Assembly: GCA_003211835.1 (NCBI GenBank)
Contig: QCRN01000012.1
Location: 1-34,106 of the forward strand
Source: Pelagibacteraceae bacterium AG-461-B04
GTDB lineage: Bacteria; Pseudomonadota; Alphaproteobacteria; Pelagibacterales; AG-422-B15
Direction: 5' to 3'
Length of the DNA stretch: 34,106 bases
The translations under genes and the position numbers were made by a program. Positions 9,530-18,428 of this stretch are shown here, one piece after another. Positions within the stretch are counted from its first letter, which is position 1. Each line of letters begins with the position of its first letter. A model generated the notes under the pieces. The model did not search any database. It was not told the DNA's origin and saw only the letters and a list, made by a program, of their open reading frames with translations.

Positions 9530-10249
9530 ATGAACAATATTGTACCATTTGCAGTTATTGCTTGCTGTATATTTTTTCCACTTAATTTACTTGCTGAAGA
9601 ATATTCAACTCGTGTTTTGGTAACGGCAACTGAAGAGGCAACAATATCAAGTGAACTGTCATCAAAAGTTGAGTCTATTCCATTTGAAGAAGGCACTAAC
9701 TTTAAAAAATCAGATATATTAATTAAGTTGGACTGTTCATTTTTTGAAGCTCAAAAAGATGTTGTACAAGCAGAGCTAGAAAGTGCCATTGTAACCTTAA
9801 AGAGCAACCAAGAACTCGCAATGATGAGGTCTATTGGTGAGTATGAAGTTCAACTGTCACAAATAGCAGTAGATAGAGCTAAGTCAGAGCTGAAAATTGC
9901 CCAGCTTAATACAGATCGTTGCATCATACGTGCTCCCTATGACGGAACAATGTCCAAAGTGTTTGTAAATGAATATGAAAGCATTGAAAGGCAACAACCG
10001 ATGATTCAAATTATTGGCTCTGGAATATTAGAAGCAAAACTTATGATCTCTAGCAAATGGTTATCATGGCTATCTGAGGGCCATCCATTAAGCATTGTTA
10101 TTGATGAAAATGGCTTAAAATATAGTGCTACAGTGAATACCTTGGGGGCGAATATTGATCCAGTAAGTCAAACTATTGACGCCACGGCTAAATTTGATGA
10201 AAATTATGAAACATTACTTCCTGGAATGAGTGGGACGGCAACATTTTGA
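9530..10249 (+). CDS. short periplasmic adaptor (HlyD/RND membrane fusion protein family)
   Basis: A 239-residue protein starting 10 bases after the adhesin stop. It has a cleavable-looking Sec signal (hydrophobic core, then LLA before EEYS). The two halves of a biotinyl-lipoyl domain are visible, the first around SSKVESIPFEEGTNFKKSD and the second around CIIRAPYDGTMSKVFV. A short helical hairpin lies between them and a beta-barrel segment follows, ending in LLPGMSGTATF, a sequence typical of RND-type adaptors. At 239 residues it is short for the family (usually 350-400), so it has a minimal hairpin and little membrane-proximal domain. No partner RND pump is nearby. It probably bridges the divergent outer-membrane channel to the inner-membrane proteins encoded next in the operon. 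Confidence 0.85.
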   Translation: MNNIVPFAVIACCIFFPLNLLAEEYSTRVLVTATEEATISSELSSKVESIPFEEGTNFKKSDILIKLDCSFFEAQKDVVQAELESAIVTLKSNQELAMMRSIGEYEVQLSQIAVDRAKSELKIAQLNTDRCIIRAPYDGTMSKVFVNEYESIERQQPMIQIIGSGILEAKLMISSKWLSWLSEGHPLSIVIDENGLKYSATVNTLGANIDPVSQTIDATAKFDENYETLLPGMSGTATF

Positions 10250-11589
10250 ATGATAATTCCTCTATAAAAATTGCGCGACTAATAACACTTGAGAAAAAGT
10301 TTCGTAATGCAGAAACTGAAACTGAGCTTGCTTTTATTTGTGCCAATGAACTGCGAAGCATAGTTGATTATAATTTTTTATTCCTTCTCAACAGATCAAG
10401 TATAAGTCGATTAAAAGTTCATACTATTTCTGACCTATCAATTATCGATAGAACAGCACCAACGGTCACTTTTGTTGAAACATTAATAAATAAAAAAGAT
10501 CTGGTCAGCTTTGAGGATATTTCGGAATTTAATCTCAACGATACTTCAATAAAAGACTTAAATCTTATTACTCCTGATAATTTTCCTAAACAATTAATAT
10601 TTATTCCTCTACGTTCGCGGACTGAAAAAAATATTGGGTATCTAGCCATGGTTAGATCAGAAGTCATCAGCAACTCTGAAAAAGATCTTTTACTTCATAT
10701 TTCAGAAACTTTTAGTCATGCACTCAACTCGTTTAGGTCAAAAAATACAATCATCTCAAATATCAACCGTTTATTTACTGGATGGATTAAATGGGCAGTG
10801 ATTGCTTCTGTAACGGCAGTAATGTTTTTTCCAATTAATATGACAGCTTTAGCACCTGTTGAAGTAGTTGCAAAAGATCCAACCGTTGTGACTTCACCTG
10901 TAAATGGCGTGGTAAAAGAAGTTTTAATTAAGACCAATGAAAACGTAAAGCCAGGGACAGAACTTGTCAGATTGGATGATTTAAATTTTAAAAACCAGTA
11001 TGAAATTGCGCTTCAAGAGCTTGAAGTGGCAGAAGCAGAGCTTTTACGCATCAAGCAGTCATCATTTACAAATCCAGATGACAAAGCTCGTTTAGTTGAG
11101 CTATCAACGGAAGTAGGATTGAGAAAAAAAGAAGCAGCATATGCTGAAGAACAATTGAAATACTCAATCATCTCTGCAGACAGAGAAGGTATTGCTGTTG
11201 TTGAAGACTTTACTGATTGGCAAGGGAGGCCAGTTAACATTGGAGAAAAAATATTAACCATAGCTGATCCTGAACAAATTGAATTTCAAATCTTCTTACC
11301 CACTAAAGACTCTCTTTTGATTAAAAAAGAAGCCAGAGTAAAAGTTTTTTTAGATAGTGACCCTCTCAATTCTTTAGACGGTAAGGTATTGCGTACCTCA
11401 TATAAACCCGCACTTACATCTGAGAATATTTTAGCTTATAAGATCGTTGCAAATTATCATGACAGTCAAGGTGAGGTTCCAAGGATAGGTTTGCGCGGCA
11501 CCGCTAAAATTTATGGCGAAAAAACAAGTATTTTTTACTACATATTCCGTGTTCCTATAAATCTCACAAGACAGTTTTTAGGATTTTAA
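10246..11589 (+). CDS. GAF-domain/HlyD fusion protein, inner-membrane adaptor
   Basis: A 447-residue protein. Residues about 12-168 look like a GAF sensory domain in the cytoplasm: a helix, then ELAFICANELRSIVDYNFLF, and later IFIPLRSRTEKNIGYLAMV. One transmembrane helix lies at about 181-200. The periplasmic part is HlyD-like: a lipoyl half at SPVNGVVKEVLIKTNENVKP, a coiled-coil hairpin rich in Glu/Leu, the returning lipoyl half at SADREGIAVVEDF, then a beta-barrel. The start is a TTG at 10246 that overlaps the previous stop as TTGA; the nearby ATG at 10250 is out of frame and stops at once, and the next in-frame Met is inside the GAF domain. Coupled translation with its neighbours and the shared HlyD fold suggest it belongs to the same exporter. 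The GAF call is by pattern, not by a search. Confidence 0.82.
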   Translation: MNDNSSIKIARLITLEKKFRNAETETELAFICANELRSIVDYNFLFLLNRSSISRLKVHTISDLSIIDRTAPTVTFVETLINKKDLVSFEDISEFNLNDTSIKDLNLITPDNFPKQLIFIPLRSRTEKNIGYLAMVRSEVISNSEKDLLLHISETFSHALNSFRSKNTIISNINRLFTGWIKWAVIASVTAVMFFPINMTALAPVEVVAKDPTVVTSPVNGVVKEVLIKTNENVKPGTELVRLDDLNFKNQYEIALQELEVAEAELLRIKQSSFTNPDDKARLVELSTEVGLRKKEAAYAEEQLKYSIISADREGIAVVEDFTDWQGRPVNIGEKILTIADPEQIEFQIFLPTKDSLLIKKEARVKVFLDSDPLNSLDGKVLRTSYKPALTSENILAYKIVANYHDSQGEVPRIGLRGTAKIYGEKTSIFYYIFRVPINLTRQFLGF

Positions 11590-13695
11590 ATGATCGTTCC
11601 ATATCTTAGACAAGATTTAAAATTGAGTGAGGGCCCCAAAAAAGAGGACGGCTCTTCGTCATGGCTTCTATATGACTCATTGAGAAATAAATATTTTTCG
11701 ATAAACAAAAATGCTTTTGATCTCTTAAATAATTGGTCAAGTGGATCTCAATTAGAAGATTTTATAAAAAAAATTAATGAAACTAAATTATTAGTAACTA
11801 AAGAAGAAATAAGCGAGTTCATAAATTTTCTTGATCAAAATAATTTAACGATCAAAAAGACAAGTGAAGAAGTTAAATCTTTAGTTGTTCAAAAAAATAA
11901 AACCAATAAACATTGGCTGCTTAAACTTATTCACAATTATCTATTTTTCAAAATACCGTTAGTAAGACCTGGTACTTGGCTTCAAAGAAGTTTACCAATT
12001 GCCTTATTCTTGAGCTCACTAACAGTCAGACGTATTATTTATGGGTTAGGTATAATCGGAATATTTTTGACAATAACTAATTATGAGAAATTCCTTTCAA
12101 CCTTTTCATATTTCTACAACATTAATGGTCTGATCTTATTTGGAATTACAATTGTTTTTGTAAAAGCATTACATGAGTTAGGTCATGCATACGTAGCTAC
12201 ATACTATAAGTGTAAAGTTTCATCAATTGGCTTAGCTATGTTGGTTTTCTTTCCATTCTTGTATACGGATACATCCGATGCTTGGAAACTCACTGATCAC
12301 AGAAAGCGTTTACTAATAAATTTTGCAGGTATGTTAACTGAACTACACCTAGCCTTGATTGCTACATTTGCATGGGCTGTATTTCCTGAGGGTATCATGA
12401 AAAGTGCAGCATTTTTCATTGCCACATCAAGCTGGATCTCATCTTTATTGATAAATATAAGTCCTTTCATGAGGTTTGATGGCTATTATGTGCTTTCAGA
12501 CTTTCTTAAAGCTGAAAATTTGCAACCACGTTCATTTGCTTTAGGTCGATGGCAGATAAGAGAGTGGCTCTTTGGTTTTAAATTTCAACCACCGGAACAG
12601 TTGATCGCTAACAGAAGGTGGACTTTCATAATTTATGCATGGGCTACGTGGATTTATCGTTTCTTCATTTTTATTGGTATTGCATTATTAGTTTACTATT
12701 TAACATTTAAAATATTAGGAATTATTTTATTTGTAATAGAAATTGTATGGTTCATTTTATTGCCGATCGCCAGAGAAGTTATTCAATGGTGGAAGCTTAG
12801 AAAATCTATGAAATTCAATAGATCTTCTATGAGGTCAATCATCTTATTTGCAGTGTTCATGTTTGCTATGCTTGTTCCATGGCGTACATCTCTTAGCTTG
12901 CCAGCTGTTATTGAAGAAGGTGTTGTTCTTGATATTTTTGCCTCTGAAGATTCAAAGATAAGGAAGGTGTTTGTTTCGCATGATCAATACGTAGCTGAAG
13001 GAGATTTGCTAGTTGCTATGGCGAACCCATTGATTTCTAATAAAGTTGAAAAAGCAATTGACCGCGTGAAAATGATACAGCAAAAACTTGATCGTAGAGT
13101 GGGATCAGAACTTGATCTTAGCAATCTATTAATACTTGAGAACGAATTACAAAAAGAAATTGAAATTCTGAATTCATTGAAAGAAGAAAATAAAGCTCTA
13201 TCAATTTACGCACCATCAGACGGTATTGTAAAAGATTTGATAAGTCTTAAAGCTAATCAATGGGTAAATAAAAAAGACAAACTATTTTCAATAGTTCAGT
13301 CAGAAGAAGTGCAAGTGATAGCTTTTGTTAGTGAAACAGATCTTGATAAACTTAAAAAAGTTTCAAGCGGCTACTTTCACGCAAAAAATAATGAATTCGC
13401 GAAAGTCAAAGTTGACTTAGTATCTGCGAATAAAACTTCCACTGATGAGTTGCCTTATTTAGCTCTGACTTCAACATATGGGGGTACAATTGCGTCAAGA
13501 GAAATACAAGGAGAAAAACAGGTTCTTAGACCTGAGAATGCTCTTTATCAATTAAATTTCACTTCCTTAGAAAATCCAAAAGATTTACAATGGCAGACAG
13601 CTGGATCTGTCAAAATAGATGCTGAAAATTATAATATTTTTCAAAATATATTTAATGCTACTACCTCAATACTCATTCAGGAAAGTGGGTTCTAG
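11590..13695 (+). CDS. M50 (site-2 protease-like) membrane protein with PqqD-like N-terminus and HlyD-like C-terminus
   Basis: A 701-residue polytopic protein whose ATG directly follows the previous stop. Residues about 1-95 resemble the PqqD-like winged helix (RiPP recognition element): SWLLYDSLRNKYFSINKNAF and a helical remainder. The membrane core carries the M50 zinc motif HELGH (His195, Glu196, His199) and the distal ligand motif FDGYYVLSDF (Asp297). About eight hydrophobic segments lie between residues 130 and 440. The C-terminal 250 residues are a HlyD-like periplasmic arm, with a lipoyl half at EDSKIRKVFVSHDQYVAEGD, a coiled coil, and the second half at IYAPSDGIVKDL. This architecture matches the group annotated as putative peptide zinc metalloproteases (YydH-like). 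Inferred role: inner-membrane component of the exporter, perhaps recognising or cutting the LEPR leader. All catalytic residues look intact. Confidence 0.85.
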   Translation: MIVPYLRQDLKLSEGPKKEDGSSSWLLYDSLRNKYFSINKNAFDLLNNWSSGSQLEDFIKKINETKLLVTKEEISEFINFLDQNNLTIKKTSEEVKSLVVQKNKTNKHWLLKLIHNYLFFKIPLVRPGTWLQRSLPIALFLSSLTVRRIIYGLGIIGIFLTITNYEKFLSTFSYFYNINGLILFGITIVFVKALHELGHAYVATYYKCKVSSIGLAMLVFFPFLYTDTSDAWKLTDHRKRLLINFAGMLTELHLALIATFAWAVFPEGIMKSAAFFIATSSWISSLLINISPFMRFDGYYVLSDFLKAENLQPRSFALGRWQIREWLFGFKFQPPEQLIANRRWTFIIYAWATWIYRFFIFIGIALLVYYLTFKILGIILFVIEIVWFILLPIAREVIQWWKLRKSMKFNRSSMRSIILFAVFMFAMLVPWRTSLSLPAVIEEGVVLDIFASEDSKIRKVFVSHDQYVAEGDLLVAMANPLISNKVEKAIDRVKMIQQKLDRRVGSELDLSNLLILENELQKEIEILNSLKEENKALSIYAPSDGIVKDLISLKANQWVNKKDKLFSIVQSEEVQVIAFVSETDLDKLKKVSSGYFHAKNNEFAKVKVDLVSANKTSTDELPYLALTSTYGGTIASREIQGEKQVLRPENALYQLNFTSLENPKDLQWQTAGSVKIDAENYNIFQNIFNATTSILIQESGF

Positions 13696-13701
13696 TATAA
13701 A

Positions 13702-15741
13702 CTAATTTTTATATTTTTCTAAGCATAGCAAAAAAGCATTATCCAAAGAGCTTTCTTCCAAAGCATTTAACCGTCCACTCTTACCAGCATGGCCACCTAC
13801 TAAATTCATTTTCATTAATATTGGATTACCTGAAGTGCTATTTTCTCTAAGTTTTGGGACATATTTTGCTGGCTCGTAATACTGAACTTGAGAGTCATAA
13901 AGACTGGATGTGACTAATACAGCGGGATAATTTGAAGGCTTAATGTTATCGTAGGGCGAATAACTTTTAATATAATTATACTCATCTTCATTTGCTGGAT
14001 TACCCCATTCTTTATATTCAAAAGTAGTTAGGGGAATTGTTTCATCTGACATTGTAGTCACTACATCCACAAAAGGAACTGCTGATATAATACCTTTATA
14101 TAATTCTGGTTCCATATTAATGATTGCACCCATTAACAGACCGCCGGCACTTCCACCCATCGCATATACATTTTTAGCATTGCCATACCTTTGTTTGATT
14201 AGAGATTTGGTTGCATCAATAAAATCATAAAATGTATTCTTTTTTTTGAAAATTTTACCATCATCATACCACTGCCGTCCCATTTCAGAACCACCTCGGA
14301 TATTGGCTACAGCAAAAATAAATCCTCGATTAAGTAAGGGCAAGATGGATGTCCTAAAAGCTGCATCAATAATAATGCCGTATGAACCATAACCATAAAT
14401 AAGAATAGGAGCTTGAGATAAGTCAGTTCCTTTTTTATATACTAGTGATACAGGAACTTTTGTGTCATCTCGGGCTGTAATTTTAATTCTTTCAACCTCA
14501 TATAAACTTTCATCGTAATTACTTACAGGCTGCTGCCATGCCAATTCAATCTTACCTGAATCAATATCCTCTTTGAATATTGAACTAGGTTTCTTTGGAC
14601 TTGAATAGCCATAGTAAAATTCAGTATCAAGGTATTCATTATTGGTTGCTAGATAACAAGAAAAGGCAGGGTCACTAAATTCAATATATTTTCTATCCAA
14701 TGTTTCTCTATTAATTTTTACTATCTTGGGTAGGCCGTCCTCGCGTATTTCTAAATAAAGATATTTTGGAAAAGTAACAAAATCCTCTATTAAAATAGTA
14801 TCATCATGTTCAACTACAGTTTTCCAATCATCATATTTATTAATTTGATGGATCGTGAATGTTAAAATTGAGAAATTTTTTTTATTTTCAGCATTACTGC
14901 TGACATAGAAACACTCTGGTGTGTCTTCGATGGAATATAGATGTTTATCAGATCGTTTGAGTACGCAAAACGGTTGACCGAGTTCATCATCTAGATCTAG
15001 CAGCCATGTCTCTGAAGACTCAGTTTTACTGGTATAAATATTTAAATATTTCTTGGTCCGTGATTCATAAATATGAACATGAAATTCTGTGTCATTTTCC
15101 TCATAGATTAGAACATCTTCATTTGGATCAGTTCCAATTTTGTGTTTAAAAACCTTATTTTCTATCAAAGTGACGGGATCTTTTTGAGCATAGTAAAATG
15201 AAGTATTCTTCTTGTCCCAAACAATGCTCCCAGAACTCTTCTCAACTTTACTGTCTATAATTTTGCCAGTCGTTAGATCTTTAACTTTTATGTTGTATTC
15301 TCTTCGACCCGATAGATCTTCTGCATAAGCAATTAAAAGATTATCTGGCGATGGCGTTATTGATGTAATATTTATATAATCTAAGCCCTCAGCCAGCGCA
15401 TTTATATCAATAACTAACTCTTTATTCCCATTGAGCTCTCGATAGTGGGTTTTATATTGCTGTTCAGAGTTAATTTCAGAGTAATACAGATAATCTCCGT
15501 ATTTAATTTTTATTGAAACCTCTTTTGGTGGTATGAAACTAACTAATTCATCATAAATATCTTTACGGCAATCATTATTTTTTTCAAACCAATCTTCTAA
15601 GTAATTATTTTCATCCTTTAAATAAGAAATAATTTCTGGATCTTTACGCGTATCATCTCTGAGCCAGTAATAATTATCAACACGTTCATCGCTATGTGCA
15701 ATATGGATTTTAGGAATTTTTTTTGGCTGAGGAGGTTTCAT
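13702..15741 (-). CDS. ptrB: oligopeptidase B-like prolyl oligopeptidase family serine peptidase (S9A)
   Basis: A 679-residue protein, the usual length for oligopeptidase B. The first about 400 residues are the beta-propeller and open with HGxxRxDxYxWLRD-like sequence (DERVDNYYWLRDD). The C-terminal alpha/beta hydrolase domain carries the catalytic triad: Ser531 in GGSAGG, Asp616 in SLYDSQVQYYEP and His651 in GGHAGKSGR. The YGSYG oxyanion-hole region is also present. It lacks a signal peptide, so it is cytoplasmic and should cleave short peptides after basic residues. It converges on the exporter operon with only 6 bases between stops, and a tRNA gene lies just upstream. Family assignment is secure; oligopeptidase B rather than another S9A peptidase is very likely. 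Confidence 0.93.
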   Translation of the reverse strand: MKPPQPKKIPKIHIAHSDERVDNYYWLRDDTRKDPEIISYLKDENNYLEDWFEKNNDCRKDIYDELVSFIPPKEVSIKIKYGDYLYYSEINSEQQYKTHYRELNGNKELVIDINALAEGLDYINITSITPSPDNLLIAYAEDLSGRREYNIKVKDLTTGKIIDSKVEKSSGSIVWDKKNTSFYYAQKDPVTLIENKVFKHKIGTDPNEDVLIYEENDTEFHVHIYESRTKKYLNIYTSKTESSETWLLDLDDELGQPFCVLKRSDKHLYSIEDTPECFYVSSNAENKKNFSILTFTIHQINKYDDWKTVVEHDDTILIEDFVTFPKYLYLEIREDGLPKIVKINRETLDRKYIEFSDPAFSCYLATNNEYLDTEFYYGYSSPKKPSSIFKEDIDSGKIELAWQQPVSNYDESLYEVERIKITARDDTKVPVSLVYKKGTDLSQAPILIYGYGSYGIIIDAAFRTSILPLLNRGFIFAVANIRGGSEMGRQWYDDGKIFKKKNTFYDFIDATKSLIKQRYGNAKNVYAMGGSAGGLLMGAIINMEPELYKGIISAVPFVDVVTTMSDETIPLTTFEYKEWGNPANEDEYNYIKSYSPYDNIKPSNYPAVLVTSSLYDSQVQYYEPAKYVPKLRENSTSGNPILMKMNLVGGHAGKSGRLNALEESSLDNAFLLCLEKYKN

Positions 15742-15778
15742 TATTTTTTAATATACTACTAACAGTTTTTCAATCTTA

Positions 15779-15852
15779 TGGTGCCCCCAACCTGTACTGA
15801 CCAGGTATCTACGCATTACCAATGCGTTGCACTACCATTGTGCTATGGGGGC
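15779..15852 (-). tRNA. tRNA-Thr (anticodon GGT), CCA encoded, unusual T-loop
   Basis: Read on the minus strand, a full cloverleaf folds in 74 bases. The acceptor is GCCCCCA/TGGGGGC, the D stem GCAC/GTGC with G18G19, and the anticodon stem ACGCA/TGCGT with loop TTGGTAA (anticodon GGT). A 4-base variable loop follows, then a T stem ACCTG/CAGGT, discriminator A and an encoded CCA. G1-C72, C2-G71 and anticodon G35-T36 fit threonine identity. T8, A14 and the A15-T48 Levitt pair are kept. The T-loop reads GTCAGTA, so positions 54 and 58 are both G instead of the near-universal T54 and A58. It sits between sucD/mtkB and the peptidase gene on the same strand. Confidence 0.88.
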
Positions 15853-15874
15853 TATGTGATATGGTTAATCAGAT

Positions 15875-16759
15875 TTATCCTTTTAAAACAGACTTTATGG
15901 TATCTCCAATTACTGATGGGTTTTTTGATATAGTAACACCAGACTCTTTTAAGAGTTCAACTTTCTCAACAGCACTCTCACCATATGCCGAAACAATAGC
16001 ACCGGCGTGACCCATTACTCTACCTTTTGGCGCAGTAAGTCCTGCAATATATGCAACTACTGGTTTTTTCATATTTTCTTTCGCAAATTTACCTGCATCT
16101 ACTTCCTGAGGCCCACCAATTTCACCAATCATTAATATAATATCTGTATCTGGATCTTCCTCAAACCGCGCTAGAATATCTCTAAACGAACTTCCGTTAA
16201 TTGGATCTCCGCCGATGCCTACGCTAGTTGAAACACCAATATCTAGCTCTTTCATTTGTGACGCAGCTTCATATCCCAGTGTTCCTGATCGGCCAACAAT
16301 GCCAACGTTTCCTTTTTTATAAATATGTCCTGGCATTATACCCAGCATTGATTTGCCTGGGCTAATAATACCAGCGCAGTTAGGTCCGATCATCGTCATT
16401 TTTTCAGTTTTAGCATATCTCCGCATATATCTCTTTACTTTAATCATGTCGTGAGAGGGAATTCCATCTGTTATTGCGACACACACTTTGATACCTGCAT
16501 CAGCAGCTTCCATAGCAGAGTCCGCAGCATAACTTGGGGGAACAAATAAGATACTTGCTTCAGCATCTGTTTGCTTGACAGCATCTTTAACAGTATTGAA
16601 AACAGGAAGGCCAAGATGTGTTGATCCTCCTTTGCCAGGAGTAACGCCTCCTACGACGTTAGATCCGTAATCAATCATTTCTTGCGCATGAAAACTTCCT
16701 ATTTTACCAGTGAAGCCCTGGACAATTATTTTAGTATGTTCATCAATCAATATAGACAT
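15875..16759 (-). CDS. acyl-CoA ligase alpha subunit, malate-CoA ligase (MtkB)-like / succinyl-CoA ligase SucD
   Basis: A 294-residue protein with the CoA-binding Rossmann fold ([39 protein letters not shown]) and the phospho-histidine motif GHAGAIVS (His251). It forms the alpha subunit of a heteromeric ADP-forming ligase with the gene upstream, whose stop overlaps its start as TAATG. Several stretches match what I recall of malate thiokinase alpha (MtkB) rather than Suc[31 protein letters not shown] and DPINGSSF. E. coli SucD has GPNCPGVITPG and DPIPGSNF at those places. The substrate could be malate or succinate; the subgroup is inferred from motifs only. No malyl-CoA lyase gene lies in the window. 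Confidence 0.9.
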   Translation of the reverse strand: MSILIDEHTKIIVQGFTGKIGSFHAQEMIDYGSNVVGGVTPGKGGSTHLGLPVFNTVKDAVKQTDAEASILFVPPSYAADSAMEAADAGIKVCVAITDGIPSHDMIKVKRYMRRYAKTEKMTMIGPNCAGIISPGKSMLGIMPGHIYKKGNVGIVGRSGTLGYEAASQMKELDIGVSTSVGIGGDPINGSSFRDILARFEEDPDTDIILMIGEIGGPQEVDAGKFAKENMKKPVVAYIAGLTAPKGRVMGHAGAIVSAYGESAVEKVELLKESGVTISKNPSVIGDTIKSVLKG

Positions 16760-17934
16760 TATTTTACTTCTATCTTTTTTAACGCCTCAACAGCCTTTGT
16801 AGCAGCTTCTTTTAGTGAATGAGTTTCAATGAAATCAATTCCACTTTCTTTCAAAATCTTATTTCCCTTTTCAACATTTGTGCCAGCCAACCTTATCACG
16901 AGAGGCATGTCAATTTTAATTGTTTGAAGTGCTTGTACTATTCCCTCAGCAACCCAATCACATCTGTTAATACCGGCAAATATATTAACTAAAATAACTT
17001 TTACTTTTTCATCTGATGAAACAAGTTTGAAAGCTTTTACTATTTTTTCTGGCGTTGCTCCCCCTCCAATATCAAGGAAGTTTGCAGGCTCTCCCCCAGC
17101 AGACTTAATCATATCCATTGAAGCCATTGCCAATCCTGCACCGTTGATAATATTTCCAATATTTCCCTCAAGTCCTACGTAATTTAAACCTCTATCACTT
17201 GCATATACCTCACTTGGGTTTTCTTGAGATTTATCCCTTAATTCAGCAACATCATTTCTTCTAAACAATGCATTATTATCAAAACTCATTTTACAATCTA
17301 AAGCTAAAACATGCTTATCTTTTGTAATAACCAAAGGATTAACTTCTACCATAGTTGCATCTAGTTCGCTAAAAGCTCTATAACAACCCTCAATGACCTC
17401 AGCAGTTCTTGAGATAAGACCTGTCTCAACACCAAGGTTAAATGCAATTTCCCTTGCCTGAAATTCCTGAATGCCAACGGCGGCTTCTATCTTTGACCTG
17501 ATTATTGTTTCAGGTTTTTTATTTGATATTTCTTCAACACTCATGCCACCTTCAGTAGATGCAACAACCATAATACATTCAGATCCTCTATCAAAAACGA
17601 GACCTAAATAAAGTTCTCTTTCGATATCAGAGGCTTCTTCTATGTAAACTCTATTGATAATTTTTCCTGATGGACCTGTTTGATTAGTGACCAGTTTTTT
17701 TCCCAGTAGCTTATCCGCAGCACGTGCAACTTCTAGAGCATCGTTGCAAACGATTATTCCACCAGCTTTGCCTCTTGCCCCAGAGTGAACCTGCGCCTTT
17801 ACAACCCAACTAGAACCACCAATTTCTTTTGCCTTATATTCTGCATTTTCAGGACTATAGGCGATACCTCCCCTTGGAATTCCAATTCCAAAGTCAGATA
17901 AAATTTTTTTTGCTTGGTACTCATGTATATCCAT
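16759..17934 (-). CDS. acyl-CoA ligase beta subunit, malate-CoA ligase (MtkA)-like / succinyl-CoA ligase SucC
   Basis: A 391-residue ATP-grasp subunit. The N-terminus [12 protein letters not shown] and the nucleotide-binding [13 protein letters not shown] are clear, and the CoA-ligase half carries [13 protein letters not shown] start it at ATG 17934 because GGGGGA stands 5 bases upstream and family members begin at this Met; a TTG four codons earlier is less likely. The signature [16 protein letters not shown] is that of malate-CoA ligase beta (MtkA); SucC usually has VNIFGGIxRCDxIAxG. Together with the downstream alpha subunit it activates a dicarboxylate to its CoA thioester, or runs in reverse in the TCA cycle. 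Stop and next start overlap by one base, so the two are co-translated. Confidence 0.91.
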   Translation of the reverse strand: MDIHEYQAKKILSDFGIGIPRGGIAYSPENAEYKAKEIGGSSWVVKAQVHSGARGKAGGIIVCNDALEVARAADKLLGKKLVTNQTGPSGKIINRVYIEEASDIERELYLGLVFDRGSECIMVVASTEGGMSVEEISNKKPETIIRSKIEAAVGIQEFQAREIAFNLGVETGLISRTAEVIEGCYRAFSELDATMVEVNPLVITKDKHVLALDCKMSFDNNALFRRNDVAELRDKSQENPSEVYASDRGLNYVGLEGNIGNIINGAGLAMASMDMIKSAGGEPANFLDIGGGATPEKIVKAFKLVSSDEKVKVILVNIFAGINRCDWVAEGIVQALQTIKIDMPLVIRLAGTNVEKGNKILKESGIDFIETHSLKEAATKAVEALKKIEVK

Positions 17935-17938
17935 CTTA

Positions 17939-17944
17939 TCCCCC
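17939..17944 (-). promoter_or_regulatory. ribosome binding site deciding the ligase beta-subunit start
   Basis: The minus strand reads GGGGGA here, five bases before ATG 17934. It supports the ATG over the TTG that begins within this motif. Confidence 0.55.
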
Positions 17945-18030
17945 AAAAAATTCTACTATAATAAAAAAGTAATGTCCTGAGATTAATATTATTTTATTTG
18001 TTACCCTCCAATTACAATTCCTTCGCTTTG

Positions 18031-18396
18031 TTAGATATTTTGATCTTGGTAAGTAATGCCAGACAAAAAAACAATTTTCCAATCGTTTCCTTTTTTGAAT
18101 AAAGCATAAAATCCAGATATAGACTCAACATATTCCTCGCTTTTATTAAATCTCTTTGCATTTCTTAGAATTACGTGGGCTTGATTTTCTGTCTCTTTGA
18201 TGACTTCTACTTCAATAGCTTCAGTTTTACCCAAATTGGAAGATTCTTTCATTTGTTCCATTGGCGATTCATTAACAGAGATGATATTGCCGTTAACGTT
18301 CATATATAATGGATATGCAAAAAAGTTTTTTAATGATTCAAAATCATCATTGTTAAAATGTTTTAAATAAAGATTTATAAATTCTAATGCCTTCAT
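18031..18396 (-). CDS. small NTF2-like (SnoaL/DUF4440-type) protein
   Basis: A 121-residue protein, cytoplasmic by sequence. The pattern suits an NTF2-like cone fold: an N-terminal helix (ALEFINLYLKHFNNDDFESL), a short FFAYPLYM segment, then alternating strands ending in GNDWKIVFLSGITY. No catalytic residues can be assigned. Members of this fold range from isomerases to pure scaffolds, so no function is proposed. It lies 32 bases after the gamma-glutamyltransferase gene and 97 bases before the CoA ligase pair on the same strand. Confidence 0.7.
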   Translation of the reverse strand: MKALEFINLYLKHFNNDDFESLKNFFAYPLYMNVNGNIISVNESPMEQMKESSNLGKTEAIEVEVIKETENQAHVILRNAKRFNKSEEYVESISGFYALFKKGNDWKIVFLSGITYQDQNI

Positions 18397-18428
18397 GTTT
18401 ATTTTTAAATCATACCTTTCTATTTATG

